Positions 26,649 to 34,647 are shown, numbered from the stretch's first letter. The stretch is DNA of 64,000 bases from Candidatus Moranbacteria bacterium RIFCSPHIGHO2_01_FULL_55_24 (GCA_001786575.1 MFRW01000009.1:1-64000); one strand, 5' to 3'. Made by a program: numbers and translations. The notes: generated from the sequence alone by a model not told the origin.

Positions 26649-27029
26649 ATGAAAAAGCTGCTCGTGCCAGGAGTGATAGTCTTGGCGGTCATAGGGTTCC
26701 TTGGGACTCTTATGGATGATCCTTCACCATCCCAGACAAGCGTCCCAGCGCCGGCTATCGTAAATGAAGTAAAGCAGGCTCCGACTACGGCACCAGTCCA
26801 GGTAAAACCTGTTGAAGAGAAGAAAGTCGAAGCCCCGGCAGTGAAGAGTACTGCTTCCTGCGGAGAGGATTACTACCGGAACGTCGATGGTGATTGCGTG
26901 CATCGGCCGACGGCCGCTCCTTCTGCACCTGCAGGAGCAACGGCAAGGTGCCGAGATGGCACATACAGTTACAGCCAACATAGAAGCGGCACTTGTTCCC
27001 ACCACGGCGGCGTAGCAAGTTGGCTGTAA
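26649..27029 (+). CDS. DUF3761-type secreted or anchored protein
   Basis: 126 residues from the ATG at 26649. An N-terminal hydrophobic segment (about 3-20) acts as signal or anchor, a proline-, alanine- and valine-rich linker follows (about 25-70), then a cysteine-containing part ending in CRDGTYSYSQ and GTCSHHGGVASWL, the signature of the DUF3761 domain. Four cysteines outside the membrane may pair. A TATACA at 26638-26643 lies 5 bases before the ATG, so the mRNA may be leaderless. The domain's function is not known. Confidence 0.75.
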   Translation: MKKLLVPGVIVLAVIGFLGTLMDDPSPSQTSVPAPAIVNEVKQAPTTAPVQVKPVEEKKVEAPAVKSTASCGEDYYRNVDGDCVHRPTAAPSAPAGATARCRDGTYSYSQHRSGTCSHHGGVASWL

Positions 27030-27045
27030 GTTTTTTGGATAAGAA

Positions 27046-27077
27046 AAGAGCGCAGATCGTGATAGATTTGCGCTCTT
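27046..27077. terminator. Hairpin between convergent genes
   Basis: Thirteen-base arms with one G-T pair (27046-27058 and 27065-27077), T-rich flanks on both strands. A second hairpin, ATTCGCCT / AGGCGAAT, follows at 27084-27105. Confidence 0.6.
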
Positions 27078-27128
27078 GAGTTTATTCGCCTCGGTTCAGG
27101 CGAATAGCCGGAAGAAGAATCTGCCGGA

Positions 27129-27557
27129 TCATTTGCGTGAAAGAAGTCTTTCCTGGAGAAACCTCTGCATGAGAGATTGATCCACTGGGATCGACACCTT
27201 GTAGACGCAGATTTCGCGTTCGCGGTCCGCCTGGACACTCTCGGTCCTTTTTTCGTCGATGCGGATCTCGAGCTTCTTGAGAATCATCGGGACATAGGTC
27301 GGATCATACGCGTGCGGCGTTTCTTCGGGAGTATCTCCCTGGTAATGGTTGTCCGTGAGGATCCAGAACGGGATTTTCTTCCGCCGGAAACCACAGAGCT
27401 TTTCTTCGAATTCCTCTTTCCGAGTGCAGATGGTGTATGCCAATTGATATTCGATTTCCTCCCATCTGAAGAGGTCGAGGAAATGCTTGAGATCCCACTT
27501 GTTCGTCTCCCAATACGCGAGTCCGAACAAGCAGAGTACTTCAGTTTCCTGCCACAT
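27129..27557 (-). CDS. Hypothetical soluble protein
   Basis: 142 residues with a Shine-Dalgarno (AAGGAGA) and a textbook promoter, which is why this strand is preferred over the overlapping plus-strand frame. The sequence is rich in tryptophan, tyrosine and charged residues (LFGLAYWETNKWDL, IPFWILTDNHYQGD). No membrane helix or known motif. It stands alone, divergent from the large membrane transferase. Confidence 0.65.
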   Translation of the reverse strand: MWQETEVLCLFGLAYWETNKWDLKHFLDLFRWEEIEYQLAYTICTRKEEFEEKLCGFRRKKIPFWILTDNHYQGDTPEETPHAYDPTYVPMILKKLEIRIDEKRTESVQADREREICVYKVSIPVDQSLMQRFLQERLLSRK

Positions 27558-27612
27558 GATTCACTGTCTCCTTGGCTATTTTCTCTGGAAATTGTTAAGA
27601 TACTAACTTCAA

Positions 27613-27641
27613 ATGATAGCATATTTCTCGTGTTTTGTCAA
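27613..27641 (-). promoter_or_regulatory. Promoter of the 27557 gene
   Basis: On the minus strand TTGACA (27641-27636), 17-base spacer, TATCAT (27618-27613). These boxes and spacing equal those of the Gfo/Idh promoter. Confidence 0.85.
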
Positions 27642-27656
27642 TGGTAGAAGGGAAGT

Positions 27657-29651
27657 ATGAGGTTCTTGCCGGGGGGCCGAAAACCGGCCGAAGAGAGCCT
27701 ATCCAACTCCGGGAGAGCGAGCTACAATGGAGACAGCTATCACTTTTCTTCTTCCCTCCCTATGGGGCCATTTCCAACCACGTGGTTTCAGAGAGGTATC
27801 ATCCTGCTTGCTTTAGGCAGCTTTCTTTTTCTCGGTGCACAGTCGCTTGCGCACTTCGAGACTGTCGACGAGCATTTCTGGAAATATGAGCGTATCCCGG
27901 AGTACTGGACGGCTCTGCGGGAAGGCAAGTGGAAGAAGACGGCTGTGAACGACAAGCCGGGGATCACGGTAGCGCTCTTCGCCGGCCCGGGACTTCTCTT
28001 CTCCGATCCCGAAAAGCACCGCATCCGCGATGATGCCGCGACGCTCGGGGGCGAGCTCACCATCTACGATACCCGAGAGACCAGAGCGATGAATCTGGCT
28101 TTGCGTCTCCCGGTGCTTCTAGTGAATGCCGGTCTCATCCTTCTCATCGCTTTTCTTCTGCTCCGCATTTTCGGAAACGCGTGGGTATCCGTCTTCGGAA
28201 CGCTCTTCATCGCTACTTCGCCGATCCTCCTCGGTATCTCGCAGATCTTAAATCCCGATGCCTTCCTCTGGTCTTTCGGGACCGCAGCCATCCTCGCGTG
28301 GCTCGCGTATTTCAAGTCTTTCCAGGGACGCTATGTGGTACTGGCGGCTGTCATGCTGGGGTTCGCGCTTCTTTCCAAATACACGGCGCATATCCTCTTC
28401 CCTTTCTTTCTCCTCCTCCCGTTAGGGCTCTTTCTTTTCGGACTGTTCCCGCTGAAGCGTCTGCAGAGAACCTGTTTCGCGTTCGCGGCCCTCGTCCTCG
28501 GGGCGTTCGCGTGGTTCAGCTTGTTTCTTCCGGCGGTATTTTTCAAGAAGAATCTCCTCTGGAAAAGCACCTTCGGCTTCTGGCAGGAGATGGGGATCCT
28601 GGTGCCGTTTGCAGCCGCCTTTCTCCTGGTAGGAGCGCTCGCGTATGCGGCCAGCGGCAAGGGGGCTGAAACGCTCCAGAAACGCTTTGCTCCCCTTGTC
28701 CCGTTCACGCGTTTCCTAGGGCTCGTTCCTCTGCTTTTCTTCGTGGCTATTCTCGTGTGCGGGCTGGGCAGTCAGCCACTCATCCCGCTCGAGACCCATA
28801 TGCTCATGGCCAAGAACAATGGAGAGTTGAGCTTCCCGACCATCGCGGCAGCGCTCCCCTCTTCGTTTCAGTTCATTATCAAAACCATGGTGGAGCTCTA
28901 CCCGCTCGTGTTCTCGTTCTCGCTCCCTGCCCTCTTCTTCCTCGCCTGGATATTGGTGCGGACGCTCTGGAACAAGGGAGACACGGAAGAGAGCCGCCAC
29001 CAGCTCTTCTTCGTCCTGGCGGCAAGCTGGTTCGCGCTCGGTTTCGCAGCCGTCACGCTTTCCGCAGGCGTTCTCATGAACGCACGCTACGGTATCCTGC
29101 TTTTCCCTCTCGCCTACATCTTGGCGGGTCTCGGCGCTTGGGACTTCGTACTCTTCATCAAAAAAGTTTTCCCGCGTGCCGCTACAGAAGTGCTTGCTCT
29201 AGCCCTTGCAGCGCTCCTCTTGGCTTCCGGCATCTGTACCCTCGCCCAGGCCAAACCCTTCTATTTCAACTACACATCTCCCCTCCTCCAGAAGCAGTTC
29301 GTCATCCACGATGCCTGGGGCTACGGCCTCTACGAAGCCGCGGAATACCTGAACAGCCTTCCGGAAGACCAGCCCATATATGTCTGGAGCGATCGGAACG
29401 GCATCTGCCAATTCCTGGAGCATCCGAAATGTGTCAGCGGCTACCGTCTCGACCGGGAAAAAACACCCCTCAAATATATGGTGGTGAGCAAGCGCGGAAT
29501 CGAACGCGGCTATATGCCCTACTGGTCCGGCGCGGCGAAAGAGACCCGGATCCCCATCATGGACTATGTCGGCATAGAGGCCAGAGCGGTCTGGCGTCTC
29601 GACATCCTCGGCCGGCCTGACAACTTCATCATGGTAGTGCCGGTAGAATAA
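27657..29651 (+). CDS. GT39/ArnT-like membrane glycosyltransferase
   Basis: 664 residues from the first ATG; an ATG at 27762 (MGPFPTTWFQRG) gives 629 residues and a more typical start next to the first helix, so the first 35 residues are doubtful. About 12 membrane helices are seen. The first large loop carries ETVDEHFWKY, the acidic pair expected of the GT-C/PMT catalytic loop, and NPDAFLWSFG and SKYTAHILFPFF segments resemble PMT-family proteins. It probably transfers a sugar from a polyprenyl carrier to an acceptor outside the membrane. Confidence 0.85.
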   Translation: MRFLPGGRKPAEESLSNSGRASYNGDSYHFSSSLPMGPFPTTWFQRGIILLALGSFLFLGAQSLAHFETVDEHFWKYERIPEYWTALREGKWKKTAVNDKPGITVALFAGPGLLFSDPEKHRIRDDAATLGGELTIYDTRETRAMNLALRLPVLLVNAGLILLIAFLLLRIFGNAWVSVFGTLFIATSPILLGISQILNPDAFLWSFGTAAILAWLAYFKSFQGRYVVLAAVMLGFALLSKYTAHILFPFFLLLPLGLFLFGLFPLKRLQRTCFAFAALVLGAFAWFSLFLPAVFFKKNLLWKSTFGFWQEMGILVPFAAAFLLVGALAYAASGKGAETLQKRFAPLVPFTRFLGLVPLLFFVAILVCGLGSQPLIPLETHMLMAKNNGELSFPTIAAALPSSFQFIIKTMVELYPLVFSFSLPALFFLAWILVRTLWNKGDTEESRHQLFFVLAASWFALGFAAVTLSAGVLMNARYGILLFPLAYILAGLGAWDFVLFIKKVFPRAATEVLALALAALLLASGICTLAQAKPFYFNYTSPLLQKQFVIHDAWGYGLYEAAEYLNSLPEDQPIYVWSDRNGICQFLEHPKCVSGYRLDREKTPLKYMVVSKRGIERGYMPYWSGAAKETRIPIMDYVGIEARAVWRLDILGRPDNFIMVVPVE

Positions 29652-29654
29652 GTA

Positions 29655-29693
29655 ATAAAAAAACCGGGAAAGATCACGATGGATCTTCCCCGG
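29655..29693 (-). terminator. Terminator of the diguanylate cyclase gene
   Basis: Arms CCGGGAAAGATC / GATCTTCCCCGG (29664-29675 and 29682-29693, one mismatch). Read on the minus strand it is followed by a run of Ts (29663-29655). Confidence 0.85.
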
Positions 29694-29705
29694 CCCTTGA
29701 AAGTT

Positions 29706-30584
29706 TTAGGCAGCGCTGACGCTGACTTGGTCTTTGCCATTCTGCTTCGAGGCGTAGAGCGCTTGGTCGGCCTTGTGGAGAGCCTCGCGGAGGCTGTCCT
29801 CATGCTCGTAGAGCACTTCGGCGATACCGACACTGGCGGTCACCTGGAGGCCGTCCGAGAAAGTGAACCGATCATCGCTTCGCATATAGGCTTGGAGGCG
29901 CTCGCAGAGCGGCCCAGCCTGTCCGGGAAGCGTGTTCGGCAGGATGACGACGAATTCGTCGCCGCCATCCCGACACAGGATGTCCTGGTCGCGGATGAAC
30001 GTCTTCCGCAGATTCTCGGCGAATGCCATGAGCACTCCATCCCCGGCGGCGTGGCCATGGGTATCGTTCACGACCTTGAAGTTATCGAGGTCGATCCGGA
30101 TGACTGCCATCTCGGCGTGCGCTTTGCCGATTCTGATGCGGACGAGATTGCTCTCGTTTTGTTTCGGCAGAGGCGCTAGCCCTTCGTGTTCGCGGAGTGC
30201 TTGTCCGCGCTTGTTCCCGAACATGCGGGCAAGTATGCTCCGCACCCGGTCGAATTGCACATCCTTCCCTCGCCGATTGTACAGCTTGGTCAGGTGGTCG
30301 CGATGCGCCTCTTCGCGCATCAGGTGGAGCTCGTGTTCCAAGCGCAACGTGCGCTCGCGTTCCTGCTTCAGGAATTCGTTTTCCCGCTCGAGCCCGAAGA
30401 TCTTGGACTTCGCACCCTCGAGCAGAGCTTCGATAGCGTGGTTATGACCCACGGCGGCATCGCGGTCCTTCCGGGCATTCTCCAGTTCTGTCTGGAGATT
30501 CTTGATTCTGCGGCGATCCTCCTCGAACCATTTCTTGACGTATTTCAGGAAACGCACGAACCGTTGAGTGGTTCTTTTCGGCAT
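29706..30584 (-). CDS. Diguanylate cyclase (GGDEF domain) with N-terminal coiled coil
   Basis: 292 residues from the ATG at 30584, chosen for its Shine-Dalgarno (GAAAGGGG); an upstream in-frame start at 30620 lies almost on the predicted transcription start. A coiled coil covers about 15-95, then a GGDEF domain from DHLTKLYNRRG. The active site GGDEF is intact at 207-211, and the inhibitory RxxD (RDQD, 198-201) is five residues before it. An unusual insertion of about 30 residues (roughly 125-155) splits the domain start from IRIDLDNFKVVND. It makes c-di-GMP from two GTP, probably as a dimer held by the coil. No sensor or membrane domain. Confidence 0.93.
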   Translation of the reverse strand: MPKRTTQRFVRFLKYVKKWFEEDRRRIKNLQTELENARKDRDAAVGHNHAIEALLEGAKSKIFGLERENEFLKQERERTLRLEHELHLMREEAHRDHLTKLYNRRGKDVQFDRVRSILARMFGNKRGQALREHEGLAPLPKQNESNLVRIRIGKAHAEMAVIRIDLDNFKVVNDTHGHAAGDGVLMAFAENLRKTFIRDQDILCRDGGDEFVVILPNTLPGQAGPLCERLQAYMRSDDRFTFSDGLQVTASVGIAEVLYEHEDSLREALHKADQALYASKQNGKDQVSVSAA

Positions 30585-30632
30585 ATTTAGACCCCTTTCT
30601 GCCTGTGGTTGAAATTTCAAGGTACAATTAAC

Positions 30633-30661
30633 ATTCTAGCATGTTTTCGAGATGCTGTCAA
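30633..30661 (-). promoter_or_regulatory. Promoter of the diguanylate cyclase gene
   Basis: TTGACA (30661-30656), 17-base spacer, TAGAAT (30638-30633) on the minus strand. Confidence 0.8.
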
Positions 30662-30703
30662 GAGCACGGGGGTGCCGCCAGCCTAGAGGAAAAAGCCGGA
30701 AAT

Positions 30704-30712
30704 TGGTACAAT
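30704..30712 (+). promoter_or_regulatory. Extended -10 promoter of the PD-(D/E)XK gene
   Basis: TGG-TACAAT at 30704-30712, giving a leader of about 14 bases before the ATG at 30733. Confidence 0.5.
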
Positions 30713-30732
30713 AGAGTGACTTATCAAAGCCT

Positions 30733-31896
30733 ATGCGTATCTCCTATTCCAGCCTGGATACCTACCAGACCTGTCCCCTCAAGTACAAGTTCAAGAATAT
30801 CGACAAGATCGCCGAGCCCAAGTCCAAGGAGGCGGTTTTCGGCACCCTCGTCCACTCGGTCATGAAGTTCATCCACAGCTCGAACCTCGTCCCGCCGACC
30901 CTCGAGCAGTCTCTCGACTACTTCTCCCGCGGCTGGAACAGCGAAGTCTTCCCGGATGAGCTCGAGGAACGCGCCGCCTTCACCCAAGGCGTCCAGATGA
31001 TCCAGCAGTACTACGAGAAGACCGATATCCCAGCTGCCCGGATCATCGATCTCGAGAGCCGCTTCTCCATAGAGATCGGCGACGATGAGCGCGGCCGCCA
31101 CACCGTCTCCGGTATCATCGACCGCATCGACAAGACGCTGGACGGCTACGAGATCATCGACTACAAGACGACGCGCAAGATGCCGTCTCAAGACAAGGTC
31201 GACAACGACATCCAGCTTTCCATCTATCTGCGGGCGTTCCTCGACCGCTACCCGAAGGAAGCCGAGAACCTCGAGAACATCACCGTGAGCCTCTATTACC
31301 TGAAGCACGGCGTGAAGATGTCGGCGACGCGCACCAGAGAACAGCTCGAGAATCTCGAGAACACGTTCCTCGGGGTCATCCAGGCGATCGAGAAGGCAGA
31401 GTTTCCGCCTGTCCTCTCCCCGCTCTGCGACTGGTGCGGCTACCAGAAGATCTGTCCGCTCTGGAAGCACAAGTTCGCCGAGACCCGGAAAGTCGAGACG
31501 GAAGAAGTGACCCAGGCGATCGAGGACTTCATGGGGCTGCGCAGGCAGATGGCCGAAGAGAAGCAGCAGATTGCCAAGCTTCAGGCGCTCATCCTCGAAT
31601 ACATGGAACAGGAAGGCGTGGAGCGCGTCTTCGGCGAGGCCGGCATCATCGGCAAGAGCCTGCGCACCACGTACAAGTACGATCCGGAAAAACTGCGGGC
31701 GATACTCGACCCCCTGGATAAGTGGGAGGCGGTTCTCAAGGTAGACGGTATCGCGCTCAAGAACATCCTGGCGACTCTCCCTCCCGAGGCCAAGAAATCC
31801 GTGCAGGAGGCGAAGGTGCTCGACCGGCAATCGACGAGCCTGTCCGTGAAGAAAACTGGCGCGAGTGCCGAATATTCCGACGAAATCACGCTCTGA
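30733..31896 (+). CDS. PD-(D/E)XK nuclease with predicted 4Fe-4S cluster (AddB/RecB C-terminal/Cas4-like)
   Basis: 387 residues. Nuclease motifs are GTLVH with His41 (37-41), GIIDRID with Asp130 (128-134), EIIDYKTT with Asp143 and Lys145 (140-147), and a following Gln161. Cys14 together with Cys232, Cys235 and Cys241 has the C-Xn-C-X2-C-X5-C spacing of the iron-sulfur staple of AddB and Cas4. The extra C-terminal 145 residues contain a coiled segment (FMGLRRQMAEEKQQIAKLQ). No helicase partner or CRISPR locus is nearby, so a stand-alone DNA-repair nuclease is the best guess. Confidence 0.88.
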   Translation: MRISYSSLDTYQTCPLKYKFKNIDKIAEPKSKEAVFGTLVHSVMKFIHSSNLVPPTLEQSLDYFSRGWNSEVFPDELEERAAFTQGVQMIQQYYEKTDIPAARIIDLESRFSIEIGDDERGRHTVSGIIDRIDKTLDGYEIIDYKTTRKMPSQDKVDNDIQLSIYLRAFLDRYPKEAENLENITVSLYYLKHGVKMSATRTREQLENLENTFLGVIQAIEKAEFPPVLSPLCDWCGYQKICPLWKHKFAETRKVETEEVTQAIEDFMGLRRQMAEEKQQIAKLQALILEYMEQEGVERVFGEAGIIGKSLRTTYKYDPEKLRAILDPLDKWEAVLKVDGIALKNILATLPPEAKKSVQEAKVLDRQSTSLSVKKTGASAEYSDEITL

Positions 31897-31901
31897 CGAA
31901 G

Positions 31902-31924
31902 AACCGGCCGGAGAGCCGGTTTTT
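31902..31924 (+). terminator. Rho-independent terminator
   Basis: AACCGGC / GCCGGTT (31902-31908 and 31915-31921), 6-base loop, short T run. Confidence 0.75.
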
Positions 31925-31926
31925 CA

Positions 31927-31955
31927 TTGACGGAACGGAGCAAATCGGATATAAA
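31927..31955 (+). promoter_or_regulatory. Promoter of the 31991 gene
   Basis: TTGACG (31927-31932), 17-base spacer, TATAAA (31950-31955), directly after the preceding terminator. Confidence 0.8.
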
Positions 31956-31990
31956 CCGAGTAGTTGTTTTGGCAATCAGGAGATCCTGAA

Positions 31991-32452
31991 ATGGCAGAAA
32001 TCTTCGCATTCCCGAGCGATAAGGCGAGGAAATCTTATCGCCAACAGCGGCCCGAGCGCGGCTGGTACCAGGAGAACGGCGTCCGCCTCTACCGCAATTA
32101 CCAGCTCATAGATCTGGCCGGAGAACGCCCGAGAGGCCACCCAGAGCTCTCTTGCGACCCCCAGGGCATGGTTTTGCTTGCGACTGGCCAGGTATGGGTG
32201 GAGATCCATAATCAAGACCTCTGGGTCATCAGAAGGCTCGAAAAGAGGCCTTCTGGGAACTATCTGGTCTACTTGTCCATGTATCGGCGCCGCAAGATTA
32301 CTCTCATATTGTCGGAAATCGGCTTCCGTCAGAGCATGCTGGTCTGGGAGCACTATCTCAAGTTCAACCAGGAAACCGCGGAAATACTCCGCTCCATGTT
32401 CGAGGGTGATTTATCCGCTCCCGGAGGCACTCTGGAAGGGATGACAGAATGA
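31991..32452 (+). CDS. Hypothetical protein
   Basis: 153 residues from the ATG at 31991, which has AGGAGA 7 bases upstream; an earlier in-frame start at 31964 has none. Mostly beta-like sequence (GQVWVEIHNQDLWVI, YLVYLSMYRRRKITLI) with a basic N-terminus and a helical end. No membrane helix or known motif. It is a single-gene unit with its own promoter and terminator. Its N-terminus (MAEIFAFPS) superficially resembles that of the 25859 protein (MGKVIPFP). Confidence 0.65.
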   Translation: MAEIFAFPSDKARKSYRQQRPERGWYQENGVRLYRNYQLIDLAGERPRGHPELSCDPQGMVLLATGQVWVEIHNQDLWVIRRLEKRPSGNYLVYLSMYRRRKITLILSEIGFRQSMLVWEHYLKFNQETAEILRSMFEGDLSAPGGTLEGMTE

Positions 32453-32466
32453 CCCGGCCACCGGGT

Positions 32467-32499
32467 ACCGCATCGATTGATTTCGGTGCGGTTTTTTTT
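32467..32499 (+). terminator. Rho-independent terminator
   Basis: ACCGCA / TGCGGT (32467-32472 and 32487-32492) followed by a run of Ts. Confidence 0.75.
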
Positions 32500-32815
32500 A
32501 TTTCAATTCCCAGAGGATATCCCAGAAATCCTTGACCCGGTCTTTCTCGTCTATCTCGATCCCCTCTTTTTTATATAATGCCAGGCGCTTTTTCCTCCGC
32601 TGCGTATCTACCCAGATGCGGCCGTCAGCATAGACGATCCGATGGAACGGGATATTCGTCTGGCCGTTCTCGTAGGCCTTGCCCAGGATAGTCGTGATGC
32701 TCTGGGCAGCCATGCCTCCCCCGCCCGCGGCGCGTGCGATCCGCCCGTACGTCGTCACCCGTCCCGCCGGTATCGAGAGCGCTATCTTCACTACCCGTTC
32801 GCTGAAAGTCTGCAT
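32498..32815 (-). CDS. Alkyltransferase-like (ATL) protein of the MGMT family, active-site Cys replaced by Phe
   Basis: 105 residues covering only the DNA-binding domain of O6-alkylguanine-DNA alkyltransferase. The helix-turn-helix region (GRVTTYGRIARAAG, 18-31) and FHRIVYADGRI are clear. The acceptor motif PCHR reads PFHR at 56-59, so no alkyl transfer is possible. Known ATL proteins carry Trp here (PWHR); they flip alkylated bases and flag them for nucleotide excision repair. A similar role is inferred, with Phe as an unusual substitute. Confidence 0.85.
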   Translation of the reverse strand: MQTFSERVVKIALSIPAGRVTTYGRIARAAGGGGMAAQSITTILGKAYENGQTNIPFHRIVYADGRIWVDTQRRKKRLALYKKEGIEIDEKDRVKDFWDILWELK

Positions 32816-32848
32816 ACGCTATTTTCTGCTAAAATCATCTGTTCATGA

Positions 32849-33439
32849 CTAGAAAAACGGTAACGCTTGGAGATACTCGTACGCATACGCGGCTACGAGA
32901 GCAAGCGATATATTGAAAACCAGATTGCCCAAGCCGAGAGGGATCATGACCCTCCAGAAAGGATAGCGCAGCAAACCCATCGGGATGGTGATGACATCAT
33001 TCGAGAGCGGGAGCAGAGAACCATACAAGAAAAAAAATATCGGCAAAAGCTTGGGATACTTTTGCTGCACGAAAGACAGTCTCTCTAACATGGACTGCAA
33101 GCGAGGAGACATCAATGACCTGCCTTGATGGCCGATGTAATAGGAAGTCGAGTCGCCGAGCATGACGCCGATGGCGGTTACCGTACCAAGCAGAAACGGG
33201 TTCAGTCCGCCGGTTGCCAATGCGATAAGGACCAGGTGGAACGGAATTCCGCTGAATGTCGTCAAACCGCCCAAGAGCGCGAGGAAAAAAATAAGAAGAT
33301 AAGCATTTTCGACTCCGATGAAACCGAGGATATTTTCCGGGGATGAATAGGAGAAAACGAAAGAGAATCCGATAAAAAACAGAATCGGAATGAGGCGCGG
33401 GGCGTATTTGAGTAATTTCTTCGCCGTAATGCTTAACAT
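32849..33439 (-). CDS. DedA/VTT-family membrane protein
   Basis: 196 residues with five or six hydrophobic segments. VTT/DedA-like features are the re-entrant GGLTTFSGIPFHLVLIA segment near 58, GDSTSYYIGHQG near 94, and LPLSNDVITIPMGLLRYPFWR near 142. DedA proteins are linked to lipid scrambling or undecaprenyl-phosphate recycling and to membrane homeostasis. It is the last gene of a minus-strand set of three membrane proteins (34018 to 32849). Confidence 0.8.
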   Translation of the reverse strand: MLSITAKKLLKYAPRLIPILFFIGFSFVFSYSSPENILGFIGVENAYLLIFFLALLGGLTTFSGIPFHLVLIALATGGLNPFLLGTVTAIGVMLGDSTSYYIGHQGRSLMSPRLQSMLERLSFVQQKYPKLLPIFFFLYGSLLPLSNDVITIPMGLLRYPFWRVMIPLGLGNLVFNISLALVAAYAYEYLQALPFF

Positions 33440-33447
33440 AGAGAATG

Positions 33448-33825
33448 CTATCTCGACTCATCGCGCAGCAGCCCGTCTTCTTTGCGGTCTTCTATGATCC
33501 GAATGAGCACTGCTTTGATGTGTCCGGTAGCCTTCTCCTCGCCCACGACAATGACCTGATCGCCGATCTGCAGGCCATCTTGCTGTGTCCGCACCCCTTC
33601 CTTTACTACGGTCTGCTTGTCAGTATCGATGATGCGTTCATGGGCTTTGGCATCTGAAAGAACAAAGCCGCTCTCGGTTATCTGGATAACCTCTCCGAAA
33701 TAGTGGTTCCCTTGCCACCGCAGATAACTGTGCGCCCCGATAAAGAAGACTCCCACGCCTACAAGCAAGATGCAGACTGGAATGAGTATGGATCTAGCGG
33801 GGATGTTTTTATATGATAGTTTCAT
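33448..33825 (-). CDS. Membrane-anchored protein with small beta domain, unknown function
   Basis: 125 residues: one membrane helix at about 12-33, then a soluble domain of short strands (YFGEVIQITESGFVLSD, LQIGDQVIVVGEEKA, HIKAVLIRII) that looks OB-like, as in DUF5666-type proteins. It lies 8 bases before the DedA gene and 22 after the tiny membrane gene, so the three are one operon. Its function is not known. Confidence 0.65.
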   Translation of the reverse strand: MKLSYKNIPARSILIPVCILLVGVGVFFIGAHSYLRWQGNHYFGEVIQITESGFVLSDAKAHERIIDTDKQTVVKEGVRTQQDGLQIGDQVIVVGEEKATGHIKAVLIRIIEDRKEDGLLRDESR

Positions 33826-33847
33826 ATGACAGATGTGAAGAAGATAC

Positions 33848-34018
33848 CTAATCCCATTTTTGTCCGAGGATATAGCCGGCGTAGATGCCGAGAAATCCTC
33901 CGATGGCGCTCCAGAATACGGATGCGATAGAAAAAGCGCTCTCGCCCCAGAGGGTCGGGATATAGCCTCCGAGAAATGTGCCTATGAAGAGAAGGAGAAA
34001 AACGAACTTTTTGGTCAT
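33848..34018 (-). CDS. Tiny two-helix membrane protein
   Basis: 56 residues from the ATG at 34018 (MTKKFVFLLLF). The frame also opens at a TTG at 34066, but that lies just behind the -10 box and has no ribosome site. Two hydrophobic segments with glycine-rich faces (FLLLFIGTFLGGYIP and GGFLGIYAGYILG) fill the protein. It is first in the operon with the OB-like and DedA-family genes. Confidence 0.55.
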   Translation of the reverse strand: MTKKFVFLLLFIGTFLGGYIPTLWGESAFSIASVFWSAIGGFLGIYAGYILGQKWD

Positions 34019-34070
34019 AATGTGTCTGTCTTGCAGGAGGATGTCACAACCTTTTTTATGGCTCAAAACT

Positions 34071-34079
34071 AGTATATCA
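34071..34079 (-). promoter_or_regulatory. Extended -10 promoter of the small membrane-protein operon
   Basis: TGA-TATACT on the minus strand (34079-34071). The surrounding bases, read TCTTTATCTGATATACT then AGTTTTGAGC, recur with small changes at 35470-35493. Confidence 0.55.
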
Positions 34080-34084
34080 GATAA

Positions 34085-34113
34085 AGAAAAAGGCGACCTC
34101 TTGAGAGATCGCC
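34085..34113 (-). terminator. Terminator of the PEBP gene
   Basis: Arms AGGCGATCTCT / AGAGGTCGCCT read on the minus strand, one mismatch, then a T-rich tract. A second hairpin, CTGCTTCA / TGAAGCAG, lies beside it at 34115-34132. Confidence 0.75.
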
Positions 34114-34197
34114 TCTGCTTCAGATGAAGCAGTTTTAGAGAAGCGGCACTTTGGCATATTGACCACCTGGAACGAACGGGAAGATCCAGGTATCTTT

Positions 34198-34641
34198 TCA
34201 GCGTTTGCGATCATACAGGCCGATGAGTTCCGTCTGGGCGAGGATATGTCCCTCCATCATCCGTTCCACCTTTTCCTTGGTCGCGGATGAAGGCAGCGAG
34301 ACAAGGGTATCGAGAGCGTAGAGCTTGAAGAAATAGCGGTGCTCCCGATCCGGAGGGCACGGGCCGCCATAGGCCGAGCGTCCGAAGCTCGTCATCCCCT
34401 GCACGGCGCCTGTCGGCACGGAATGTTCCGCGATGCTTGTGATACTCGGGTCGATATTCCAGAGCACCCAATGCACCCAGGTGCCTCGCGGGGCATCCGG
34501 ATCATCCATGATAAGCGCAAAGCTTTCGGTCTCTTTCGGCGCACCGCTCCACGCAAGCGGCGGGTTCGCATTCTTTCCGTCGCAAGTATAGTGCGCGGGT
34601 ATCGGTCCGTTATGCTTGAATGCAGGAGAGGTGAGATTCAT
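34198..34641 (-). CDS. YbhB/YbcL-type phosphatidylethanolamine-binding protein (PEBP) family
   Basis: 147 residues from the ATG at 34641 (MNLTSPAFKHNGPIP); a longer in-frame opening crosses a terminator and is rejected. Family marks are YTCDGKNANPPLAW, the ligand-pocket DDPDAPRGTWVHWVLWNI, and GGPCPPDREHRYFFKLYALD. Bacterial members are small soluble proteins of unknown ligand. The -10 box TATACT ends 7 bases before the ATG, so the mRNA is probably leaderless. Confidence 0.92.
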   Translation of the reverse strand: MNLTSPAFKHNGPIPAHYTCDGKNANPPLAWSGAPKETESFALIMDDPDAPRGTWVHWVLWNIDPSITSIAEHSVPTGAVQGMTSFGRSAYGGPCPPDREHRYFFKLYALDTLVSLPSSATKEKVERMMEGHILAQTELIGLYDRKR

Positions 34642-34647
34642 AACGTC

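Noticed and set aside
27177..27647. A 156-codon plus-strand frame opposite the 27129-27557 gene
   Set aside because: The minus-strand gene has a near-consensus promoter and a Shine-Dalgarno. The plus-strand frame has neither.
30733..31896. Cas4 as part of a CRISPR system
   Set aside because: The cysteine spacing fits Cas4 as well as AddB, but there is no repeat array and no cas gene in the window.
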